Source: Tetrahymena elliotti 4EA (lineage: Eukaryota; Ciliophora; Oligohymenophorea; Hymenostomatida; Tetrahymenidae). Taken from it: DNA of 64,000 nucleotides. Position numbers and translations under genes: made by a program. This document shows, in pieces, positions 52,413 to 64,000 of the stretch. Each line of letters starts with the position of its first letter. Position 1 is the first letter of the stretch. Location: NCBI GenBank assembly GCA_000231825.2, contig JH720319.1, positions 934,592-998,591 of the forward strand, given 5' to 3'. The notes under the pieces are model-generated. The model made no database searches, was not told where the DNA came from, and worked only from the letters and a program-made list of their open reading frames with translations.

Positions 52413-53130
52413 TCAACATCTATTTCACTAAAATAATTTTTTTTAATTTTTAATTTTAAATATTTTTTAATTATCTTTTCAATCAGTTTTTTTATTTTTT
52501 TTTGTTCGTTTAGTTTAAATTTCAATCATTTTAAATTCAATTTCTAACCAATAATAACTATTACATTATATAATTTCTGCATGTAACAAAATCAATACAT
52601 TTGTTCTTTTTTTCTTAAATAAAATGTTGATTAAAAAATCAAAATTTTTTTTTTCTCACAAAAATATTTCTTCAAATAAAAAAAATTCATACTATTTTTT
52701 GAAAATAGTCCAAAATTAATGAAGTTCTTAATTTATGAGAATCCATAGTATCTGAAAATTTAAATATAAAAAATGTATCAAAAATTAATTTTTTTAGAAG
52801 CTAAAACACTTTAATATTTAGATTAACTATTATATTTTTATACTATTAATCATAAATTAAATTGTTAGGTATAAACTGAACAAGCAATAAATTATAAACA
52901 TACTCTATAAATAATAATTCAAAATTAATATATTTTGGATATGTTGGAAAATTAAAGTAGTTATTTAGTTTTATCAGTAAATATTAAATTTTTATCATTG
53001 CCTTTTTTTATTAAAATAATTTTTTAGTTTATTTGTATTTATTTATTAGTTAAATTATTAGATTTTATTTCTATTTGTTTTTATTTATTATTTGCACTCT
53101 CACCCATTTTTAATTAAAATTCCTTTCTAT
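52413..53130. other. Convergent 3' intergenic region
   Basis: AT-rich DNA between the stops of the helicase gene (plus) and the histone variant gene (minus). Nothing was recognised. Confidence 0.5.
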
Positions 53131-53691
53131 TCACTTTTTTGTAGGTATAAATATACCAGTAACATTTTTTTATCCCCTTATTCTTGCTGCAAGAGCAAGA
53201 TCCTTAGACATTAGAGTTACTCTTTTAGCATGTAGAGCACAAGCATTTGCATCTTCAAAAAATGAAACCATATAATCTTCTACAACAGTTTAAAGTAAAA
53301 CTAAAGCAAAACTTGTCCATCTTAACTGATCTTCTTCTGTCATTCTTGTAGAAATTTCCCTTATTAGCCTTTAAAAAGGCAATTTTCTTATAAGCAGCGA
53401 AGGAGTTTGATTATATTATCTTAATTATTTAAGAGCATTATCACCAGGTCTAAATCTTCTGATAACTTTATCTCTTGCTGATTCATATCTTTCCTCTGAT
53501 GATTATCTTTTCTTTGTGCTAGCCTTATTTTTCAAATCTTTGTTATCCTTTTTATTTTTATTATCTTACTGTATTCCCGCTGATTTAGATCTTTAATTAT
53601 CTTATTTAATTTTTTTAGAACTCTCAGACCTCTCTTAATTTTAGTTAGAATTGCTTCTTCTTTTAGGTGGCTAGTAAGCTTTTCTTGCCAT
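53131..53691 (-). CDS. CNA1: Centromeric histone H3 variant (CenH3/CENP-A type)
   Basis: A single exon of 187 codons including TGA. An 80-residue basic, Ser/Gln-rich tail (MARKAYQPPKRR...) lacks the H3 signature tail with its ARTKQTAR and ARKS motifs. The histone fold starts at [16 protein letters not shown] (about 78) and continues [36 protein letters not shown] and ARIRGQ, clearly H3. Loop 1 ([16 protein letters not shown]) is two residues longer than in H3, and the usual Phe is Trp, both shared with CENP-A. The C-terminus is extended by about ten residues ([11 protein letters not shown]). CenH3 marks centromeres and seeds kinetochores; in Tetrahymena it is expected in the micronucleus. The name CNA1 follows the Tetrahymena CenH3 and is an assignment by family, not by sequence comparison. 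Confidence 0.88.
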
Positions 53692-54368
53692 TTTCAAGTC
53701 AGCTTTAAAAACAATCAATTAACCTCTTACTATCTATTAGCTTTTACTTTTTAGAAGATTATTATATTATCTTTTTTATGATTGTTTCTTAATTTGCGCA
53801 CACACACTTTTCTTAATTAAGTCTTAAGTCAGGAATATCAAAAAAACATCAAAATCTAATCAGATTTATTTTCAAATTTAAAAATTAAATTCTCAATTAT
53901 TGATTTATCTTTCATTAAATTATTTTTGCAATAATTTATGTTATTTACTAATAATAATTTTGTTAAATTGCGCTATTTTTTGAATTTAAATCAATTCGAT
54001 TTAGTTAAGTGCTAATTTTTTTAAAGACTTTATTAAACATAATGATTGTCAAACCAATATAAGATAAAATTTTAATTACTTAATTATGGTCCTCTATTTG
54101 GAACTCAAATTTAATAATTTTAATTAATTTTGATAAAAAATAATACAGAGAAGAATACTCAAGTAAACTCCTTCTTATATTTATGGAAAAAAATAGTTAT
54201 AAAAAAGAATGTCTATACTAAATTTATTTAATGATATTCAAATATTTAAAGTCATTTTAAAATAAAATATAGATAAAACAAAGGAATTCACCAACTTAAA
54301 TGTTATTAAATTTATTAGAGAATTAGTTTAAATATTGCTTAAAGATTAGTTGGTTTGTTAATATCAAA
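53692..54368. other. Intergenic region
   Basis: AT-rich spacer between two minus-strand genes. It should contain the promoter of the CenH3 gene. No element was recognised. Confidence 0.5.
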
Positions 54369-57300
54369 TCATGATGCACTGATTTGATTATTCTGTGATT
54401 GTTCGTTAGTTGGTAAAATTTAGAATTTAGAATAATATATAAAAATATCTTCTAAAGATGATTAGGTTATTGAAAAGTCTTCTATTTTATTTTACTCCTT
54501 CAAAGTATGGTAAAGAAGAGAGAAAGTTTTTGAAAATACAAAACCTTCATAAGGAATTAAATAAATTATGTAATCCTAATAGTTCTTGTCATTTTCATTT
54601 TGAATTTAAGCATCAGGGTAGAGATTCCTGATATAAGAATTTATTTCATCATGATTTCTGGTAGATTAATTTACAAGTTTGACATTTATTTTATATCCTT
54701 CACCTTTTTAGTTTTTAAGATTTTGTAAGGTGTCTAAACAAACAAATTCTCCATTAACTTAAATACCAACTTTATGGCATAAGTCTTCTGCCTCCTAAAG
54801 AGAGTGAGTAGTTAAAACTATTGAGCTATCTCTGTTTTTTTTAAATTATCATATAAAATAAAATATTTTTATTAAGTTAAAAACATTACTTAATAGTTAG
54901 ATTATCCTTTAAGCATCTCCATAAATATCTTTTAGCAATTGGATCTAGTCCTAAAAAAATATTAAATAAATATTTAATTGATTAAATTTAAAATTATACC
55001 TGTGGATGGTTCATCAAAGAATTGTAAAGATGGAGAGGCAATCAAAGAATTTGCAACACATAGTTTTCTTTTGTTTCCACCTGAAAGGTTAGCTGATCTT
55101 ACTTTAAATGAATCTAATTGCATAGCTTTGATATAATAATCAACCATTTCATCTAGGTTTTTTCCTGATAATCCTTTGACCCTTCCAAATAGTCTAAGAT
55201 GCTCTGATGGTAACAAATATTCCCATAAGCAATCCTAAAATTAAATTAAAATAATAAGCCAAATCATTAAATTTTTTTTAAGTAAAAATAATGAATTAGC
55301 TAAGTAATTCCAAGTGAAATTGCTTATTTATGCAGGCAATAAATTTATAAAAAATTATAAATTATAATTAATGTTTATTTTTTTACTTATTGTGGACAAA
55401 CGCCTATATCTTAGAAGTATGAGGATTTATTTTCAGAAATTTCTTTTCCATTTAGCAATACAGAGCCAGCAGTTTTAGGTATATTAGCTGTAATAATGTT
55501 GAATGTTGTAGATTTACCAGCTCCATTAGGACCGAGTAATCCAAAAATTTATCCTTTTTCAACACCAAAGGTTGTTCCTTTAACTGCATGGAATCCATTA
55601 GGGTATCTTTTATGAATTTATTTAACCTTTATTAAATAAAGAGATGAGTACACTTTTTTTTAAATAAGAATTTACTTTTATTGGGTCGTTGTTTTAGACA
55701 TTATTTACTCTGTCTATTTCTTTTTTAACTCCTTCATCCAACCTGCCTTAAAGTGGAGGTTAAAATACTTTACTACCTTGCTAGTTAGCAACTGAATATT
55801 AAAATCTCTCTATAATCATAGTAATAGTTAAAAATAATATTGTTTAAATGAGCATAACTCTACAGTAATCCTACCAGGTATTATACACTTGATTACTTCT
55901 TATATCATTATTTGACATAAAGGATCCTCTATTATTAACATCAACATTTTCAAATGCTTTGTTATCATAAAATTTAAATGAGATCATAAATTAATAATAA
56001 ATGAATTACCTTTTTCTAGGGCTAAGAAAGGTGATGTATATAAAAATAGATATTAAAACATTGAGCAAAGTCTAGGATAGGAGTTACGAGTTATTTACAA
56101 TACAATCCAGGGAATACTGTATGAGACAAAAAATGTGATAATGGGGAAAGATTTAAAGGCCTAGTTACTATTCTTAAAGAGGAATCCACATAAATAGCAA
56201 AAAGTAATCAAGGCCAATCCAAACCATGACATAATAAAGAATATTTGAGTAAGATATGGAGTAATAAAATCTACTTTTATTGAATGCATGCTATAATGGA
56301 AAATAAGGAAGGTTAAAAGATAAACTAGATAGTCATAAGCTAATGTTCCTAGCCAGTATGGTAAAGGACGACAACCCATCACATTTAGAGCATATTTGAG
56401 CTAAAATTCTCTCTCAAGAACAGGTGTGTTTATATAAATAGATGAGTTCATAGAATAAGCTTAGACAATAAATATTTGAAGGAAATACATTTTAATTGGA
56501 AATATTTCTGAATTCATTGAGTTTTTGATATCCTTATCATCAGTTAATTTCAAAAAATCTTCAATATTGTCCAAGAAGTGCTTTGCTACATAGACACCAA
56601 GTAGGTTAAAAGCAATAGGTAGTAAAATCATCAAAATAGCAGACCAGTTACGCATAGTCATATAGTGCTATCTCATAAACATAGCAACCAGCTGATTAAA
56701 AAACGAGTATGAAGGGCTCATAAAAATAGCATTTGGTTTCTAAATATTATCATTATAATTGGCAGATAACTTTGTACCTGAACCTGTTTGATTCTATTCA
56801 TCTTCAATTCCCATCTTTACATAAGCATCTTCTAGAGAATTTATTTAAAGATTTATCTTGTTTTTTTTAATTTCAAAAAAATTTTATTCAATTTTGTGTC
56901 CATAATCTTAAAAATTTTACATTTAAATATTTCATGCTTTCAATCTTCTCTAAGACTTATGAATATTAATTTAATGATGTGAATGGAAGTACGAATTTTA
57001 ATGTATCTTTTGAGCTTTAGACATTGTGAATAGCACCATTGATATTTGATATTATAAAATCTATTAATCTAGATTTTTCATTTTCAAATAAGTCATTATT
57101 ATCTGGGTTCTTGCAAGAAAGAGTTAAGTGATAACCTACCCCAAACTTTTACTTTATGAATTCTGAAGTTCCTACAGCCAAGAGCTAACCTTTTGACATA
57201 ATTGCAATTCTATCAGCTAATTTTTCTGCCTCATCTAAATGATGAGTAGTTAATATAATTGCTCTTTTATGTCTTTACTTTTCTAATATTTTCCAGATTT

Positions 57301-59633
57301 ACTATCTTGATACAGGGTCCATACCTTTTAAAAAACATTACTTTAGTATTTAAATTCAAATAAAAAATACCTGATGTTGGTTCATCTAAAAATATAATCT
57401 TTGATCCTCCTGTTAAAGCCATACCAAGCGAAAGCTTTCTTTTATTTCCTCCACTTAAGTTGCCTGCTAATTTGGTTCTTTCGTTTTACAATCCCACTTA
57501 GGTAATAATATACTCTACTTCTTTCTTAAGCTAATTACCTTACATTCCTTTTATGCTTGCTATAAATTCTAAATGCTCAGTCACAGTCATATCATCATAA
57601 AGAACATCTTTTTGAGTACATAGTCCCATTTCCTATCTAGCGGAATCTAAATCTGCCTCAAGTTCTTCTCCAAATACTTTTTTTAATTTATTTCCAATTA
57701 AATACTTACATAAAAGAGTTTAGTTTTACTTTTGATCGATCCACTAGTTTTTTCTAACAAACCGGTGAGTAATGAGATTGTTGTGGTTTTACCAGCGCCA
57801 TTATGACCTAATAAACTATTTTTATTATTATTTAAGTTATCTACATTTCTTTCTTTTTAATAATTACCACAAAATTTAACTTTCATAAAGATTTAATTAG
57901 ATTCCATCCACAGCAAACATTTTACCAAATTATTTTTTGAGATTAATAATTTGAATAGGAGAGAATAATGTTTAGTTTTGTTTTAATTGCTAGTGATATT
58001 TTGCACTACTTTTATCTTCTACTTGTTGCATAGAGTTTATATCTAAAGAAACCTGATGATTGCTGTGATTGCTATTAGAATTTAGATGATGGAAACTATC
58101 TCCATTTAAAGGATTATCTTCACTTCTTAAGGATACCATGTAGGACTCATTTGGTATATTATTTCCAAACCCTTTTCTCATTTCTATCAAGAAATCTCCT
58201 CCATTCTTATTTTCATTAGAATTTATTGCTCTTTATTCTTCATCTTAGTCATGTTAGTCATGGGTATGAGTGCTAAAAGAATTGTAATTTTCAAAATAAG
58301 TTTGGGCTTACTTGCTTCTTGTATTCTTAAACAAAGTATCTTTCCAGTATTTTTTACTAAAAATGAACATAGGACTTCTGCTTATACCATATTCGTTTGG
58401 AATAACTTCGTCTAAGTAAAAGTAGAGAAAGAGATAAAAAAATACATCAAATATTAACATGTATGTTGCAACATCTTTATTATACTTTTTATTATAAAAA
58501 TAAAATGATTATTGTCACCATTAGATTTATCTAAATTACACTATTGCTAATAACATCATCTGAGCTACTGCTAGATCCACCTAAAACGGCAAAAGAAATA
58601 GCAGTTTAAGGTAAAAGACATAAGAGCATATATACAGTATCTGATACCTAAAAAGTAAAAGTATTATAAATCATTTTTTATTAAATTTATATAAAATTTT
58701 ACATGGGCTCCATAAGTTATGTAGTAATAAAGGAGAGGAGTTAAAGTTAGAATAAAAGTTCCAATTTCTCCTGCTAATTTAGGCGAACTAAATACAGTGG
58801 AAATTGCAAATGTCTGATGAACAGAAGCTATTAAATATACACAGAAATTTATTCCTATCATACCAAACCCTTCACCAGCATAACCACTTATATACAAAGA
58901 AAATATTGTAATTATTGCAATTGATATCATTTTTAAATAACTAGTTATTAACCACCCTGTAATATATGCTTGCTAAGTTAATCCCATAATCTAATATATA
59001 AAAAAAACTGCTAAAACCTTTTATTTCCTGAAATAAAATAATTTTTTTTCTAATATTTCTTAATTTATTCTAGCATTTCAATTTTTATTTCGTTTTATTA
59101 ATTAAATGATTTAAAAATGAAATTCATTAAAAAAACTACATAAACTTATCTGTTTCTCTATCCAATCTATATAATGCTATTAATATTTAAACTTATTTAC
59201 CTTTTAAGTCTCCTTAAACCTTTCATGTTTCTCTTATACAAAAGAAATAAGATGTTTTTTAGCGAATCCTGTAATTGCAGTAGGTAGATAAAGTGGAAGC
59301 ATTAATTTTGTCATATTTGACATCAAATCTAGCGTTTTTTTGACTGCTTCATCAGAATTGCCACTATCCTATGCTTATTGGGGTTCTATTATTAAATTAT
59401 GGAAATTATTTCTTCTATTAAAACTCTAACATAAATAATCTGCCCGAATTCTACAAAAACTAGGGAATCAGATATTGCATATTTTTCTAAATTCAATTAC
59501 TTCCTGCATAGATGACAAGAGCAGATATTAGTGGAACAGCTAGCTCCTTAAAGAATTCAGATTTTTTTCTAACTAAATATAAGAAATTCTTTTTCACTAT
59601 TGTTTTAGTTTGTAAAACAAAAAGTGAATTCAT
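54369..59633 (-). CDS. ABCA-type full-length ABC transporter
   Basis: Starts [20 protein letters not shown], the usual ABCA entry into the first span, and ends with an ABCA-type tail ([19 protein letters not shown] plus a short extension). The order is TMD1 (about 59600-58300), NBD1 (57960-56950), TMD2 (56750-55800) and NBD2 (55640-54490), with about ten introns. NBD1 has [42 protein letters not shown] and [14 protein letters not shown]2 has [29 protein letters not shown] and VLTTHSLQEAE. Both nucleotide sites look intact. A His/Asn/Ser-rich insert (58190-57990) precedes NBD1. ABCA proteins move lipids or related substrates across membranes; the substrate is unknown here. Membrane helices such as [20 protein letters not shown] and [20 protein letters not shown] are clear. 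The extracellular loops are short compared with mammalian ABCA1. Confidence 0.9.
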
Positions 59634-60572
59634 TTGAAGTGTTTATTATTGATTGGTTAGGCTAAGAAAGTATCTAAATATGCTATGCTAATATATTATT
59701 CTTATATAATCTTTGCTTTCTAAAATTATCAAAAGTTTTTTAATCAAATCTTGCTTCTTTTTATTAATTTATTAATAATTATTATAAAAATAGTAATCTA
59801 TCTGGTATGATGATTAATACAAACCTATCATCAAATTTTTTATTTATAATTTTGCAAATAAAAAACACGTGCTTTGGATACATCAAAAAATAAAGTAGAA
59901 TGAGAATTTGATGAGTTCGTATTTTCTTTTATAACAAGTAAATCCTACTCAACTAAATTTATTTTTTGATAAATTTTGTTAATTGAAAATCCAAATTAAA
60001 TATTTACCTTACATCATCTATAAAAAATATCAATAACCTACTCAAATCTCTCAGATTGATTGAGTCTTTTATAAATAAAAATAAATTAGTTGGAGAGCAA
60101 TCAATCATAACTTTATTGTAAGTGACATAGAAAATATTTAATACACAAATCATTTTTGCAGTATTTAAAAATTTATCATTTATTAGAAATAATTTAACAT
60201 TTCCCTTAACTGGGCTATCATTTTTTCTATTATTTGAATTAAAATTAAATCATAGAATATAGACATAAATCAAAAAACCTAAACTATTAAATATAACAAA
60301 AATAAATTGATAGTGTTTTAAATTAAAAAATGTATTGTTTTTAAAATCTGTACAACATTCCCAAATATATTTTTAGAATTAAATTAAGAAAATATTTTAA
60401 TGGATTTAGTTTTCAATAAATAATAAAAATCAAAGTTTACAATGTAAAAACATAAAATTTATTAAAGATACTTTTTTTTGATAAGGTTAGAACTTTATTA
60501 AATTAATAAAAAGAATTTATTGAGTTATTAAAATTTTATTTTATAAAAAATGATGGATTGTTTTTAAATTAT
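59634..60572. other. Intergenic region
   Basis: AT-rich DNA between the ABC transporter start and the stop of the TPR gene, both on the minus strand. No feature was recognised. Confidence 0.5.
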
Positions 60573-63500
60573 TCAAAAAATATTGCATTTATCATCTTTT
60601 AATTTTTCATTTTTTTTTTGTTATGATAATAGTTGTAGCAAATCTTCTGTTCTTTTATTTTCAATTAAGTCAAGAAAAATATTTGGTATCTAATCTTAAA
60701 CTTTAATCAATTATTCACTATATAAACAAATGTAAGAAATAAGAAGGATAGTGTCTTATAAGGCCAGCTATATACTTTTGTAATTTTTATCTTTTAGCTC
60801 TTCTTTATTGAAAATCTCATTCCTTATTATGGCAACTTTTTCATTTATCCATTTATAAATCTAACGGTTTTGATTGATAGGACTAGGGTATTTAATTTAA
60901 TTTTTTCTAAATTTTGTTTAATTTATAGACGCTTAAGCAATAATTTATGTAATATCTGACATAGAACTACATTTTTCTTTTATAAATTTGCTTGTTGATT
61001 TTATGTTATCTAGAAAATTAATTTTTTTACCTGAGTTATTTTGAAATTTATCAGTGATTTCCTATATAACATCATTAATCAAATTAAACACATTAAGATT
61101 TATAATTAATTTATTTGAACTTCTATTTATTTCTTCTCCCATCTGCAATATAGATTTCATCTCCTCTACAATTAAATTTTTGTTTTTTTCTACTAAATCT
61201 TTTGAAATTAGTTGATTATATATTATTTTATTTTACAAGATTGTGTAAACTAAAAGCACATTCAAAGATGTCTAATAGAAAGTTTAGTAATAATCAAAGA
61301 TGTAACTTCCTTCATTTTTAAGTGCTTCTAATTCCTAAGGTAAGTTTAGTTTACTTAAAGCAATATTTTGTACTTAACCTAACTAATTTTATTAATTTTT
61401 CTAATTAATTAAAATCTCCTTTTATTTAAATTAAAATTATTAAATTAAAGAAAGAATAAATGTATTTAGATCAGTTATTGAAGTCTCATATTTGTAGTTA
61501 ATAAACTCTTTATTAAATTTTATATAGCATTAATCTATTTCTTTTTCAATAGATATAATTTTCTTATCAATCAATTCTAGACTTTAATTATTATTGTCAT
61601 AGAGTAAATTAAACTTTTACAAAAGTGTATACATTTATTAATATTGTATCTTTTGATAAATAAAATCTTTAATTGATAAAGCAATTTATTTAATTGAAGC
61701 ATATTTTGTGTTTTTTGCCAAGTGATTACTTTGTTAATTTAATGCATCAAGTATTTTATTTAGGCTTTCCATTTAGATTACAAACTACTATACAAGATTC
61801 TTTTCATTTTAGTTTTTATTTTTTCTATTTTACATTAATATTTGCTCTATAATTTTAGAATCTTTAAGAGCCTCTTCGAATTTATTTTTTAATAGATAAA
61901 ATCTAATTCTATTTGTATAACTCAAGGGATACTTTTCATCTAAACTAATAGATTTGTTCAAGCATTAGATTGCCTCATCATTTTTCCCTTAAGACAAATA
62001 AATAGTTCCTTTAATGTTAAATGATTCATAGCAGTTTGAATTTAATTAAATAGACTTATTCAAATATTCTAAAGCTAGATTGTATTGATTTTTAAAATAG
62101 AGAGATTTTCCCATTCCGAGGTATCCTTTAGAGCTATTAGGATTAATTTGAATAGCCTTACTGAATACATCTATTGCTTAATCATAATCTTTGTAAGAAT
62201 TGAGTAATTCTCCTTTTAAATTAATAGCATCAAAATATCCAGAATTTATTTCTATTGATTTATTTACAGATTGCATAGCTTCTTTAAAATAAATTAATTT
62301 ATGACAAGCTACTGCTTTACAGTAATAAGTTTCATGGTTATTAGGATTAAACTCAATTGATTTGTTGAATAATTTTAAAGCTTCTTCTAATTCATCTTTT
62401 TAAAAATAAATCAAACCTTTATTTAAATAGGAGAGGTCACTTTTAGGATTTATTTAAATTGCTTTATTTAAAAAAATAATTGACTCATCAAATTAATTTA
62501 ATTTTCTCAACACTACTCCTAAATGTGAATATCCTTGTTCCATGTTTGGCCATGTTTGAACCATAAAATTAAAACACTTTAGAGCTTCCTAAAGCTTTCC
62601 TGAATTGTTTAAAATCTAACCTTTGTACAAATTAGCTTCATAATTTTTTTCGTTAATCTAAAGGGTTTATTCAAAGCATTCTAAAGCTTAGTCAAACTGA
62701 TTATTTTATTTTAGTAAAAGACCTTTTTTCAAATATCCTTGAAATAATTAAGGGTTTATTTGTATTGCCTTGTTTAACTCTGCCAAAGCTTCACTTATTT
62801 ATCTTAATTTAATTAAGATCTCCGATTTTTTAATATAAATATCATACAAGCCAGGATTTATTTCTAAAACTTTGTTATAATTTATCAGAGATTAGTCAAA
62901 TATTTCAAGGTCTTAACTAAGATCCCCAATTTTTTGAATTGCTGTAATTGACAGTGGCTCAATCTCTAATATTTTAGAATAGCATTCTAGAGCTTCTTTT
63001 TTTTTATTTAATTACTCAAACAATTTAGCCTTATTACTCAAAGCTAATTTATATTTTGGATTTATTTATATAGCTTAATTAAAGCTTTATAAAGCTTCAT
63101 TATGCTTACCTAATGTTTGCAGCAATAATCCTTTTTGATTGTATGCTTAAAAATATTTATTTTCAAGATCAATTGCTCTATTAATTTTCTCTAAAGCTTC
63201 ATTATCTTTTTTTTGAGCTTTGAGTAAAATAGAAATTTAAAAGTAAGCTTCAGATGAATTTTAATTCATTTCTAAAACTCTATGAAAAGATTCTAAAGAT
63301 TCGTCAAAAAGCTTTTACTAAGAATTCAAGATTCCTTTTTAGAAATAAGCATCAATATTTTTAGGATCTAATTCAATAGCTCTCTTAAAGCACTAATCAG
63401 CTTCTTCAAAATGCTTCAAATCTATCAAAAGTTTTCCTTTTTTCACAAAATTATTAGCTGATTTAGGATTTATTTCTAATAATTGATCAAAACATTTAAT

Positions 63501-64000
63501 AGATTCTTCTTTTAATCCTAATTTATTTAGTTCGATAATTTTGTTTGTGTAGCTTATTTCACTATCAGCTTTTAAACTAATGGCTTTATCATATAATTTT
63601 ATAGACTCATTAATTAGACCCTTTTTTGATAATATAAATGCTTTAGTATTATATGAATTAAAATGATCAGGATTAAGATCGATAGCCTTGTCAACATTTA
63701 CTAATGCTTCATCAAATAGACCCATTCTCATTTAAGTATTTCCTTTTAATAAATAAGCTAAAAAGTTTTGGGGATTTTTTTCTATGGCTATATCACTTAA
63801 CTTAATAGACTCATCATATTTTTCTTAGGAATTATTTAATTGAACTAGGTTTTTAAATATTTCAATATTTTCGGAATCTAGCTCTAAAGCTTTTTACAAG
63901 CATTCATAAGCTTCAGCTTTTAAGCCTTAGTCTTTTAAAAAAATTCCTTTTTTTAAATATGCTTAGGAGGATTAAGGATCTTATTCAATAGCTTTATTAT
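60573..64000 (-). CDS. Large TPR-repeat protein, C-terminal part (start beyond right edge)
   Basis: The frame is open without any TGA from base 64000 down to the stop at 60573-60575, at least 1140 residues in what looks like one exon. From the edge to about 61880 it is made of about 20 consecutive 34-residue tetratricopeptide repeats, each with the W/L-G-Y-A-F-A-P pattern (for example GLFDEALVNVDKAIDLNPDH; KNQYNLALEYLNKSIQLNSN; EEALKLFNKSIEFNPNNHET). Repeats end in NP or similar at the helix turn. The last about 425 residues are Lys/Asn/Glu-rich, helical and coiled-coil-like (LELIDKKIISIEKEIDQCYI) with no known domain. TPR superhelices bind protein partners; such long arrays are expanded in Tetrahymena. 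The N-terminal part and any catalytic domain lie outside the window. Confidence 0.85.

Noticed and set aside
1..64000. tRNA, rRNA, transposon or CRISPR features
   Set aside because: No conserved tRNA B-box-like sequence, rRNA block, transposase or integrase motif, or regular repeat-spacer array was seen on reading the window.

Overview
The window reads as macronuclear DNA of a Tetrahymena-type ciliate. It is very AT-rich. Long frames with clear protein homology are full of TAA and TAG at glutamine-like positions (often Q/N-rich tracts) and end at TGA, which is the ciliate code with UGA as the only stop. Introns are AT-rich GT...AG introns, some of only 34-57 nt, others several hundred. The species is inferred, not proven. 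No tRNA, rRNA, transposon or CRISPR array was seen. All gene models below were read by hand under this code. Where I state that exon lengths add up to a whole number of codons, that sum was actually done.

Layout, left to right. (1) 1-562 (-): start of a secreted cysteine-rich surface protein running off the left edge. (2) 1524-7757 (+): a UBR-family N-degron E3 ligase with UBR box, RING and C-terminal cap. (3) 8275-18521 (all -): five genes, namely two disordered or hypothetical proteins, a coiled-coil protein, a protein with an EF-hand-like loop, and a probable mitochondrial membrane protein. (4) 21104-24216 (+): a LIN54/tesmin-type CXC DNA-binding protein with a long first intron. (5) 25292-25570 (+): a weak small-gene candidate. 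(6) 26189-29832 (-) and 39281-41653 (+): two paralogous TMEM63/OSCA-like membrane channels. Between them lie a small hypothetical gene and a double kelch-propeller protein. (7) 42363-46078 (+): a coiled-coil protein with a zinc finger. (8) 46854-47531 (-) and 48460-52412 (+): a divergent pair, mitochondrial NFU1 and a UPF1-like helicase carrying three tandem CH-like zinc modules. (9) 53131-53691 (-): a centromeric histone H3 variant. (10) 54369-59633 (-): a full-length ABCA-type ABC transporter. (11) 60573-64000 (-): the C-terminal part of a long TPR protein running off the right edge.

The genes look like independent housekeeping and accessory eukaryotic genes, not an operon or a mobile island. 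Themes that recur are protein and RNA quality control (UBR ligase, UPF1-like helicase), chromatin and cell cycle (CXC protein, CenH3) and membranes (two TMEM63-like proteins, ABCA). The most unusual item is the helicase: its N-terminus holds three copies of a module that conventional UPF1 has once. The second is a kelch protein that looks like an internal duplication of a six-blade propeller.
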